This document shows, in pieces, positions 39,301 through 50,239 of a stretch of DNA of 64,000 bases (position 1 is the first letter of the stretch; every line of letters starts with the position of its first letter). The stretch comes from Zea mays. Taxonomy: Eukaryota > Streptophyta > Magnoliopsida > Poales > Poaceae. Location: positions 248,001 to 312,000 of the forward strand of contig NC_050104.1 in the NCBI RefSeq assembly GCF_902167145.1. The letters are read 5' to 3'. The notes beneath the pieces are model-generated. The model made no database searches. It was given only the letters and a program-made list of their open reading frames with translations, and was not told the DNA's origin. The position numbers were made by a program, and so were the translations under genes.

Positions 39301-40264
39301 CCCACATGTGTTTCCTTGCCATAGACCACATTCTTGGATTTCTGGTGGTGACCATTTCTTGGTCAAAAATCCGTAGGTGTTAGCCTTCGGTATTATTGAA
39401 AATGGTCGTTCATGGCTATTTTTGACAAAAATGGGGGTTGTGTGGCCATTGATCATCGACCAAAGGATCATACACCTCACCCCACATATGTTTCCTTGCC
39501 ATAGACCACATTCTTGGATTTCTGGTGGAGACCATTTGTTGGTCAAAAATCCGTAGGTGTTAGCTTTCGGTATTATTGAAAATGGTCGTTCATGGCTATT
39601 TTCATCAAAAATGGGGGTTGTGTGGCCATTTATCATCGACCAGACGCTCATACACCTCACCCCACATATGTTTCCTTACCATAGAGCACACTCTTGGATT
39701 TCTGATGGAGACCATTTCTTGGTCAAAAATTCGTACGTGTTAGCCTTCTGTATTATTGAAAATGGTCGTTCATGGCTATTTTCGACAATAATGGGGGTTG
39801 TGTGGCCATTGATATTCGACCAGAGGCTCATAGACCTCACTACACATATGTTTCCTTGCCATAGATCACATTCTTGGATTTATGGTGGAGACCATTTCTT
39901 GGTCAAAAATCCGTAGGTGTTAGCCTTAAGTGTCATTGAAAATGGTTGTTCATGGCTATTTTCGACAAAAATAGGGGTTGTGTGGCCATTGATCATCGAC
40001 CAGAGGCTCGTACACCTCACCCCACATATGTTTCCTTGCCATAGATCATATTCTTGGATTTCTAGTGGAGACCATTTCTTGGTCAAAAATCTGTAGGTGT
40101 TAGCCTTCGGTATTATTGAAAATGGTCGTTCATGGCTATTTTCGACAAAAATGGGGGTTGTGTGGCCATTGATCATCAACCAGAGGCTCATACACCTCAC
40201 CCCACATATGTTTCCTTGCCATAGATCACATTCTTGGATTTCTGGTGGAGACCATTTCTTGGTA
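36320..40264 (-). repeat. Two tandem copies of an 11-monomer block (about 1.97 kb)
   Basis: 36.3-38.3 kb recurs at 38.3-40.2 kb with an offset of 1,979 bp, dropping to 1,966 bp after a 13-bp loss near 39,050 where GTGTCATT runs straight into CATGGC. Private markers: GATCAGAATCTTGGATTTC (37,002 and 38,981), GGTTGTGTCGCC (37,111 and 39,077), the GCTACTTTCGACAAAA form (37,272 and 39,238), GACAAAAGGCTCATAC (37,313 and 39,279) and CGACAATAATGGGG (37,817 and 39,783). A third related copy begins near 43,231 (offset 4,920 from the second), and an inverted relative lies at about 53.6-56.7 kb. Confidence 0.8.
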
Positions 40265-41371
40265 AAAAATCCGTAGGTGTTAGCCTTCGGTATTATTGAA
40301 AATGGTCATTCATGGCTATTTTCGACAAAAATGGGGGTTGTGTGGCCAATGATCATCAACCAGAGGCTCGTAAACCTCACCCCACATATGTTTCCTTGCC
40401 ATAGAGCACACTCTTTGATTTCTGGTGGAGACCATTTTTTGGTCAAAAATCCGAATGTGTTAGCCTTCGGTACTATTGAAAATGGTCATTCATGGCTATT
40501 TTCGACAAAAATGGGGGTTGTGTGGCCATTGATATTCGACCAGAGGCTCATAGACCTCACTACACATATGTTTCCTTGCCATAGATCACATTCTTGGAGT
40601 TATGGTGGAGACCATTTCTTGGTCAAAAATCGGTAGGTGTTAGCCTTAAGTGTCATTGAAAATGGTTGTTCAAGGCTATTTTCGACAAAAATAGGGGTTG
40701 TGTTGCCATTGATCATCGACCAGAGGCTCGTACACCTCACCCCACATATGTTTCCTTGCCATAGATCATATTCTTGGATTTGTAGTGGAGACCATTTCTT
40801 GGTCAAAAATCCGTAGGTGTTAGCCTTCGGTATTGTTAAAAATGGTTGTTAATGGCTATTTTCGACAAAAATGGGGGTTGTGTGGCCATTTATCATCGAC
40901 CAGAGGCTCGTACACCTCACCCCACATAAGTTTCCTTGCCATAGATCACATTCTTGGATTTCTGGTGGAGACCAATTCTTGGTCAAAAATTCGTACGTGT
41001 TAGCCTTCGGTATTATTGAAAATGGTCGTTCATGGCTATTTTCGACAAAATGGGGGTTGTGTGTACATTGATCATCGACCAGAGCCTCGTACACCTCACC
41101 CCACATATGTTTCCTTGCCATAGATCACATTCTTGGATTTCTGGTGGAGACCATTTCTTGGGCAAAAATCCGAATGTGTTAGCCTTCGGTATTCTTGAAA
41201 ATGGTCATTCATGGCTATTTTCGACAAAAATGGGGGTTGTGTGGCCATTGATCTTCGACCAGAGGCTCATACACCTCACTACACATATGTTTCCTTGCCA
41301 TAGATCAAATTATTGGATTTATGGTGGAGACCATTTCTTGGTCAAAAATCTGTTGGTGTTAGCCTTCGGTA

Positions 41372-42152
41372 TTATTGAAAATGGTCGTTCATGGCTATTT
41401 TCGACTAAAATTGGGGTTGTGTGGCCATTTATCATCAACCAGAGGCTCATACACCTCACCCCACATATGTTTCCTTGCCATAGATCACATTCTTGGATAT
41501 CTGGTGGAGACCATTTCTTGGTCAAAAATCCGTACGTGTTAGCCTTCGGTATTATTGAAAATGGTCATTCATGGCTATTTTCGACAAAAATGGGGGTCAT
41601 GTGGCCATTGATCATCGACCAAAGGCCCCCACATAGGTGTTAGCCTTCAGTGTCATTGAAAATGGTTGTTCATGGCTATTTTCGACAAAAATGGGGGTTG
41701 TGTGGCCATTGATCATCGACCAGAGGCTCGTACACTTCACCCCACATATCTTTTCTTGCCATAGATCACATTCTTGGATTTCTGGTGGAGACCATTTCTT
41801 GGTCAAAAATCTGTTGGTGTTAGCCTTCGGTATTATTGAAAATGGTCGTTCATGGCTATTTTCGACTAAAATTGGGGTTGTGTGGCCATTTATCATCGAC
41901 CAGAGGCTCATACACCTCACCCCAGATATGTTTCCTTGCTATAGATCACATTCTTGGATATCTGGTGGAGACCATTTCTTGGTCAAAAATCCGTACGTGT
42001 TAGCCTTCGGTATTATTGAAAATGGTCATTCATGGCTATTTTCGACAAAAATGGGGGTCATGTGGCCATTGATCATCGACCAAAGGCTCGTACACCTCAC
42101 CCCACATTCTTTGATTTCTGGTGGAGACCATTTCTTGGTCAAAAATCCGTAG
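41372..42152 (-). repeat. Short tandem duplication with deleted monomers
   Basis: Monomers with CGACTAAAATTGGGG and TTGGATATCTGG near 41.4-41.5 kb recur near 41.87-41.96 kb, about 480 bp away. The spacing is not a monomer multiple because of two junction deletions. At 41,624-41,635 AAAGG, CCCCCACAT and AGGTGTTAG come together with intervening consensus missing. At 42,101-42,110 ACAT joins TCTTTG with about 24 bp lost between two ACAT direct repeats. Confidence 0.7.
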
Positions 42153-43189
42153 GTGTTAGCCTTCAGTGTCATTGAAAATGGTCGTTCATGGCTATTTTCG
42201 ACAAAAATTAGGGTTGTGTGGCCATTGATCATCGACCAGAGGCTCGTACACCTAAACCCACATATGTTTCCTTGCCGTAGATCACATTCTTGGATTTATG
42301 GTGGAGACCATTTTTTGGTCAAAAATCCGTAGTTGTTAGCCTTCAGTGTCATTGAAAATGGTCGTTCATGGCTATTTTCAACAAAAATTAGGGTTGTGTG
42401 GCCATTGATTATCGACCAGAGGCTCGTACACCTCACCCCACATATGTTTCCTTGCCGTAGATGACATTCTTGGATTTCTGGTGGAGACCATTTCTTGGTC
42501 AAAAATCCATAGGTGTTAGCCTTCGATATTATTGAAAATGGTCGTTCATGGCTATTTTCGACAAAAATGGGGGTTGTGTGGCCATTGATCATCGACCAGA
42601 GGCTCATACACCTCACCCCTCATATGTTTCCTTGCCATAGATCACATTCTTGGATTTCTGGTGGAGACCATTTCTTAGTCAAAAATCCGTAGGTGTTAGC
42701 CTCTAGTATTATTGAAAATGGTCGCTCATGGCTATTTTCATCAAAAATGGGGGTTGTGTGGCCATCTATCATCGACTAGAGGATCGTAAACCTCATCCCA
42801 CATATGTTTCCTTGCCATAGATCACATTCTTGGATTTCTGGTGGAGACCATTTCTTGGTCAAAAATTTGTACGTGTTAGCCTTCGGTATTATTGAAAATG
42901 GTCGTTGATGGCTATTTTCGGCAAAATGGGGGTTGTGTGGCCATTGATCATTGACCAGAGGCTCGTACACCTCACCCCACATATGTTTCCTTGCCATAGA
43001 TCACATTCTTGGTTTCTGGTGGAGACCATTTCTTGGGAAAAAATCCGAATGTGTTAGCCTTTGGTATTTTTGAAAATGGTCATTCATGGCTATTTTCGAC
43101 AAAAATGGGGGTTGTGTGGCCATTGATTTTCGACCAGAGGCTCATACACCTCACTACACATATGTTTCCTTTCCATAGATCACATTCTT

Positions 43190-44620
43190 GGATTTATGGT
43201 GGAGACCATTTCTTGGTCAGAAATCCATAGGTGTTAGCCTTTAGTGTCATTGAAAATGGTTGTTCATGGTTATTTTCGACAAAAATGGGGGTTGGGTGGC
43301 CATTGATCATCGACCAGAGGCTCGTACACTTCACCCCACATATGTTTTCTTGCCATATATCACATTCTTGGATTTCTGGAGGAGACCAATTCTTGGTCAA
43401 AAATCTGTTAATGTTAGCATTCGGTATTGTTGAAAATGGTCGTTCATGGCTATTTTCGACTAAAATGGGGGTTGTGTGGCCATTTATCATCGACCGGAGG
43501 CTCGTACAATTCACCCCACATATGTTTCCTTGCCATAGATCACATTCTTGGATTTCTGGTGGAGACCATTTCTTGGTCAAAAATCCGTACGTGTTAGCCT
43601 TCGGTATTATTGAAAATGGTCATTCATGGCTATTTTCGACACAAATGGGGGTTGTGTGGCCATTGATCTTCGATCAGAGGCTCATACACCTCACTACACA
43701 TATGTTTCCTTGCCATAGATCACATTCTTGGATTTATGGTAGAGACCATTTCTTGGTCAAAAATTCATAGGTGTTAGCCTTCAGTGTCATTGAAAATGGT
43801 CGCTCATGGCTATTTTCGACAAAAATGGGGGTTATGTGGCCATTGATCATCGACCAGAGGCTCGTACACTTCACCCCACATATGTTTTCTTGCCATAGAT
43901 CAGAATCTTGGATTTCTCGTGGAGACCATTTGTTGGTCAAAAATTCGTAGGTGTTAGCCTTCAGTGTCATTGAAAATGGTCATTCATGGCTATTTTCGAC
44001 AAAAATGGGGGTTGTGTCGCCATTGATCATCGACCAGAGGATCGTACACCTCACCCCACATAAGTTTCCTTGCCATATATCACATTCTTGGATTTCTGGT
44101 GGAGACCATTTCTTGGTCAAAAATCCGTAGGTGTTAGCCTTCGGTATTATTGAAAATGGTCGTTCATGGCTATTTTCGACAAAAATGGGGGTTGTGTGGC
44201 CATTGATCATCGACCAAAGGCTCATACACCTCACCCCACATATGTTTCCTTGCCATAGACCACATTCTTGGATTTCTGGTGGAGACCATTTGTTGGTCAA
44301 AAATCCGTAGGTGTTAGCTTTCGGTATTATTGAAAATCGTCGTTCATGGCTATTTTCATCAAAAATGGGGGTTGTGTGGCCATTTACCATCGACTAGAGG
44401 CTCGTACACCTCACCCCACATATGTTTCCTTGCCATAGAGCACACTCTTGGATTTCTGGTGGAGACCATTTCTTGGTCAAAAATTCGTACGTGTTAGCCT
44501 TCGGTATTATTGAAAATGGTCGTTCATGGATATTTTCGACAAAATGGGGGTTGTGTGGCCATTTATCTTCAACCAGAGGCTCATACACCTCACTACACAT
44601 ATGTTTTCTTGCCATATATC
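43190..44620 (-). repeat. Third, displaced copy of the 36-40 kb block
   Basis: Sequence from 43,194 to about 44,400 tracks 38,274-39,480 at an offset of about 4,920 bp. It includes TCTGGAGGAGA (43,374), ACCGGAGGCTCGTACAATTC (43,493), the GATCAGAATCTTGGATTTC marker (43,899) and the GTTGTGTCGCC marker (44,010). It retains the 13 bp missing from the copy at 39,050, so it derives from the 36.8-kb version or from their common ancestor. About 3 kb of other monomers separates it from the earlier copies, so it is not simply tandem. Confidence 0.7.
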
Positions 44621-47389
44621 ACATTCTTGGATCTATGGTGGAGACCATTTCTTGGTCAAAAATTCATACGTGTTAGCCTTCGGTATTATCGAAAATGGTC
44701 GTTCATGGCTATTTTTGACAAAATAGAGGTTCTATGGCCATTGATCATCGACTAGAGGCTCATACACCTCACCCCACAAATGTTTCCTTGACATAGATCA
44801 CATTTTTGGATTTCTGGTGGAGACCATTTCTTGGGCAAAAATCTGAATGTGTTAGCCTTCGGTATTATTGAAAATGGTCATTCATGGCTATTTTCGACAA
44901 AAAAAGGGGTTGTGTGGCCATTTATCTTCAACCAGAGGCTCATACACCTCACTACACATATGTTTTCTTTCCATAGATCACATTCTTGGATCTATGGTGG
45001 AGACCAGTTCTTGGTCAAAAATCCATAGGTGTTAGCCTTCAGTGTCATTGAAAATAGTCGTTCATGGCAATTTTCGACAAAAATGGGGGTTGTGTGGCCA
45101 TTGATAATCGACCAGGGGCTCGTACACCTCACCCCACATATGTTTCCTTGCCATAGATCACATTCTTGGATTTCTGGTGGAGGCCATTTCTTGGTCAAAA
45201 ATCCGTAGGTGTTAGCCTTCGGTATTATTGAAAATGGTCGTTCATGGCTATTTTCGACAAAAATGGGGGTTGTGTGGCCATTTATCATCGACCAGAGGCT
45301 CGTACACCTCACCCCACATATGTTTAATTGCCATAGATCACAATCTTGGATTTTTCGTGGAGGCCATTTCTTGGTCAAAAATCCGTACGTGTTAGCCTTC
45401 GTATTATTGAAAATGGTCGTTCATGGCTGTTTTCGACAAAAATGGGGGTTGTGTGGCCATTGATCATCGACCAGAGGCTCGTACACCTCACCCCAATATG
45501 TTTCCTTGCCATAGATCATATTCTTGGATTTCTGGTGGTGACGATTTCTTAGTCAAAAATCCGTAGGTGTTAGCCTTCAGAATTATTGAAAATGGTCGAT
45601 CATGGCTATTTTCGACAAAAATGGGGGTTGTGTGGCCATTGATCATCGATCAGAGGCTCGTACACCTCACCCCACATATGTTTCCTTGCCATAGATCACA
45701 TTCTTGGATTTCTGGTGGAGATCTTCTCTTGGTCAAAAATCCGTAGGTGTTAGCCTTCGGTATTATTGTAAATGGTCGTTCATGGCTATTTTCGACAAAA
45801 ATGGGGGTTGTGTGGCCATTGATCATCGACCAGAGGCTCATACACCTCACCCCACATATGTTTCCTTGCCATAGATCACATTCTTGGATTTCTAGTGGAG
45901 ACCATTTCTTGGTCAAAAATCTGTACGTGTTAGCCTTCGGTATTATTGAAAATGGTCATTCATGGCTATTTTCGACACAAATGGGGGTTGTGTGGCCATT
46001 GATCTTCGACCAGAGGCTCATACACCTCACTACACATATGTTTCTTTGCCATAGATCACATTCTTTGATTTATGGTGGAGACCATTTCTTGGTCAAAAAT
46101 CCATAGGTGGTAGCCTTCAGTGTCATTGAAAATGGTCGTTCATGGCTATTTTCGACAAAAATGGGGGTTGTGTGGCCATTGATCATCGACTAGAGGCTCG
46201 TACACTTCACCCCACATATGTTTTCTTGCCACAGATCACAATCTTGGATTTCTCGTGGAGACCATTTGTTGGTCAAAAATTCATAGGTGTTAGCCTTCAG
46301 TGTCATTGAAAATGGTCATTCATGGCTATTTTCGACAAAAATGGGGGTTGTGTCGCCATTGATCATCGACCAGAGGCTCGTACACCTCACCCCACATAAG
46401 TTTCCTTGCCATAGATCACATTCTTGTATTTCTGGTGGAGACCATTTCTTGGTCAAAAATCCGTAGGTGTTAGCCTTCGGTATTATTGAAAATGGTCGTT
46501 CATGGCTATTTTCGACAAAAATAGGGGTTGTGTGGCAATTGATCATCGACCAAAGGCTCATACACCTCACCCCACATATGTTTCCTTGCCATAGACCCCA
46601 TTCTTGGATTTCTAGTGGAGACCATTTCTTGGTCAAAAATCCATAGGTGTTAGCCTTCAGTGTCATTGAAAATGGTCGTTCATGGCTATTTTCGACAAAA
46701 ATGGGGGTTGTGTGTCCATTGATCATCGACCAGAGGCTCGTACACTTCACCCCACATATGTTTTCTTGCTATAGATCACATTCTTGGATTTCTGGTGGAG
46801 ACCATTTCTTGGTCAAAAATCTGTTGGTGTTAGCCTTCGGTATTAATGAAAATGGTCGTTCATGGCTATTTTCGACTAAAATGGGGGTTGTGTGGCCATT
46901 TCTCATCGACCAGAGGCTCGTACACCTCACCCCACATATGTTTCCTTGCCGTAGACCACATTCTTGGATTTCTGGTGGAGACCATTTGTTGGTCAAAAAT
47001 CCGTAGGTGTTAGCCTTCGGTATTATTGAAAATGTTCATTCATGGCTATTTGCATCAAAAATGGGGGTTGTGTGGCCATTTATCATCAACCAGAGGCTCG
47101 TACACCTCACCCCACATATGTTTCCTTGCCATAGATCACATTCTTGGATTTCTAGTGGAGAGCATTTCTTGGTCAAAAATTCGTACGTGTTAGCCTTCGG
47201 TATTATTGAAAATGGTCGTGGTCGTTCATGGCTATTTTCGACAAAATGGGGGTTGTGTGGCCATTGATCATCGACCAGAGGCTCATACACCTCACCCACA
47301 TATGTTTCCTTGTCGTAGATCACATTCTTGGATTTCTGGTGGAGACCATTTCTTGGTCAAAAATCTGTACGTGTTAGCCTACGGTATTA

Positions 47390-48300
47390 TTGAAAATGGT
47401 CGTTCATGGCTATTTTCGACAAAATAGTGGTTCTGTGGCCATTGATCATCGACCAGAGGCTCATACACCTCACCCACATATGTTTCCTTGCCGTAGATCA
47501 CATTCTTGGATTTCTGGTGGAGACCATTTCTTGGGCAAAAATCCGAATGTGTTAGCCTTCGGTATTATTGAAAATGGTTATTCATGGCTATTTTCGACAA
47601 AAATGGGGGTTGTGTGGCCATTTATCTTCAACCAGAGGCTCATACACCTCACTACACATATGTTTTCTTGCCATAGATCACAATCTTGGATCTATGGTGG
47701 AGACCAGTTCTTGGTCAAAAATCCATAGGTGTTAGCCTTCAGTGTCATTGAAAATAGTCGTTCATGGCTATTTTCGACAATAATGGGGGTTGTGTGGCCA
47801 TTGATAATCGACCAGAGGCTCGTACACCTCACCCCACATATGTTTCCTTGCCATAGATCACATTCTTGGATTTCTGGTGGAGACCATTTCTTGGTCAAAA
47901 ATCTATACGTGTTAGCCTACGGTATTATTGAAAATGGTCGTTCATGGCTATTTTCGACAAAATAGTGGTTCTGTGGCCATTGATCATCGACCAGAGGCTC
48001 ATACACCTCACCCACATATGTTTCCTTGCCGTAGATCACATTCTTGGATTTCTGGTGGAGACCATTTCTTAGGCAAAAATCCGAATGTGTTAGCCTTCGG
48101 TATTATTGAAAATGGTTATTCATGGCTATTTTCGACAAAAATGGGGGTTGTGTGGCCATTTATCTTCAACCAGAGGCTCATACACCTCACTACACATATG
48201 TTTTCTTGCCATAGATCACAATCTTGGATCTATGGTGGAGACCAGTTCTTGGTCAAAAATCCATAGGTGTTAGCCTTCAGTGTCATTGAAAATAGTCGTT
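47390..48300 (-). repeat. Three-monomer tandem duplication (538 bp)
   Basis: 47,390-47,727 is repeated at 47,928-48,265 with an offset of 538 bp. Shared markers are CGACAAAATAGTGGTTCTG, the CACCTCACCCACATATG form lacking one C, CTTGCCGTAGATC, and GGTTATTCATGG. Only one copy exists in the inverted right arm (52,428-52,766), so this duplication arose after the arms separated, or the right arm lost a copy. Confidence 0.85.
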
Positions 48301-50233
48301 CATGGCTATTTTCGACAATAATGGGGGTTGTGTGGCCATTGATAATCGACCAGAGGCTCGTACACCTCACCCCACATATGTTTCCTTGCCATAGATCACA
48401 TTCTTGGATTTCTGGTGGAGACCATTTCTTGGTCTAAAATCCGTAGGTGTTAGCCTTCGGTATTATTGAAAATGATCGTCATGGCTATTTTCGACAAAAA
48501 TGGGGGTTGTGTGCCCGTTGATCATCGACCAGAGGCTCGTACACCTCACCCCACATATGTTTTATTGCCATAGATCAAAATCTTGGATTTCTCGTGGAGA
48601 CCATTTCTTGGTCAAAAATCCGTATGTGTTAGCGTTCGGTATTATTGAAAATGGTCGTTCATGGCTATTTTCGACAAAAATGGGGGTTGTTTGGCCATTG
48701 ATCATCGACTAGAGGCTCGTACACCTCACCCCACATATGTTTCCTTGCCATAGATCAAATTCTTGAATTTCTGGTGGAGACCATTTCTTGGTCAAAAATC
48801 CGTAGGTGTTAGCCTTCGGTATTTATGAAAATGGTCGTTCATTGCTATTTTCGACAAAAATGGGGGTTGTGTGGCCATTGATCATCGACCAGAGGCTCGT
48901 ACACCTCACCCCACATATGTTTCCTTGCCATAGATCAAATTCTTGAATTTCTGGTGGAGACCATTTCTTGGTCAAAAATCCGTAGGTGTTAGCCTTCGAT
49001 ATTATTGTAAATGGTCGTTCATGGCTATTTTCGACAAAAATGGGGGTTGTGTGGCCATTGATCATCGACCAGAGGCTCATACACCTCAGCCCACATATGT
49101 TTCCTTGCCATAGATCACATTCTTGGATTTCTGGTGGAGACCATTTCTTGGTCAAAAATATGTAGGTGTTAGCCTCTAGTATTATTGAAAATGGTCGTTC
49201 ATGGTTATTTTGATAAAAAATGGGGGTTGTATGGCCATTTATCATCGACCAGAGCCTCGTACACCTCACCCCACATATGTTTCTTGCCATAGATCACATT
49301 CTTGGATTTCTGGTGGAGACCATTTCTTGGTCAAAAATTCGTACGTGTTAGCCTTCGATATTATTGAAAATGGTCGTTCATGGCTATTTTCGACAAAATG
49401 GGGGTTGTGTGGCCATTGATCATCGACCAGAGGCTCGTACACCTCACCCCACATATGTTTCCTTGCAATAGATCACATTCTTGGATTTCTGGTGGAGACC
49501 ATTTCTTGGGCAAAAATCCGAATGTGTTAGCCTTCGGTATTTTTGAAAATGGTCATTCATGGCTATTTTCGATAAAAATGGGGGTTGTTTCTCCATTGAT
49601 CTTCGACCAGAGGCTCATACACCTCACTACACATATGTTTCCTTGCCATATATCACATTCTTGGATTTATGGTGGAGACCATTTCTTGGTCAAAAATCCA
49701 TAGGTGTTAGCCTTCAGTGTCATTGAAAATGGTCGTTCATGGCTATTTTCGACAAAATAGAGGTTCTGTGGCCATTGATCATCGACCAGAGGCTCATACA
49801 CCTCACCCCACATATGTTTCCTTGCCATAGATCACATTCTTGGATTTCTGGTGGAGACCATTTCTTGGTCAAAAATCCGTAGGTGTTAGCCTTCGGTAAT
49901 ATTGAAAATGGTCATTCATGCCTATTTTCGACAAAAATGGGGGTTGTGTGGCCATTTATCTTCAACCAGAGGCTCATACACCTCACTACACATATGTTTT
50001 CTTGCCATATATCACATTCTTGGATCTATGGTGGAGACCAGTTCTTGGTAAAAAATCCGTAGGTGTTAGCCTTCAGTGTCATTGAAAATAGTCGTTCATG
50101 GCTATTTTTGACAAAAATGGAGGTTGTGTGGCTATTGATAATTGACCAGAGGCTCATACACCTCACCCCACAAATGTTTCTTTGCCATAGATCACATTCT
50201 TGGATTTCTGGTGGAGACCATTTCTTAGTCAAA

Positions 50234-50239
50234 AATGAA
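50234..50239. other. K180 orientation-switch junction, centre of a large palindrome
   Basis: (-) monomers stop at GTCAAAAAT, where CCGTAGG should follow, and (+) sequence begins with GAACGACCATTTTC, whose normal predecessor is AGCCAT. Both sources share AT at the join. The monomers directly left and right are nearly canonical, so the switch is clean with no foreign DNA. It could also be an assembly join between two arrays; long reads across the junction would settle this. Confidence 0.9.

Larger units (their letters stand above)
11051..50236 (-). repeat. Main knob 180-bp satellite array (K180)
   Basis: About 217 head-to-tail monomers, all in the same orientation, mostly exactly 180 bp. The + strand reads GGCCATTGATCATCGACC, GAGGCTCGTACACCTCACCC, CACATATGTTTCCTTGCC, ATAGATCACATTCTTGG, GGTGGAGACCATTTCTTGG and GGTGTTAGCCTTCGG, then ATTGAAAATGGTCGTTCATG. 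Monomers fall into recurring linked variants: the common GGTATTATTG type; a GAATGTGTTAG / GGTACTATTG type usually followed by a CACTACACATATG monomer; and an AGTGTCATTG type that follows GGATTTATGG. The first about 2 kb (11.05-13.1 kb) is more diverged than the interior. No insertion of non-satellite DNA was seen. The monomer length matches a plant nucleosome repeat, as is typical of heterochromatic satellites. Confidence 0.96.

Noticed and set aside
11051..50236. CRISPR array or bacterial repeat locus
   Set aside because: Units are contiguous 180-bp monomers without unique spacers, and the flanking element is a plant LTR retrotransposon.
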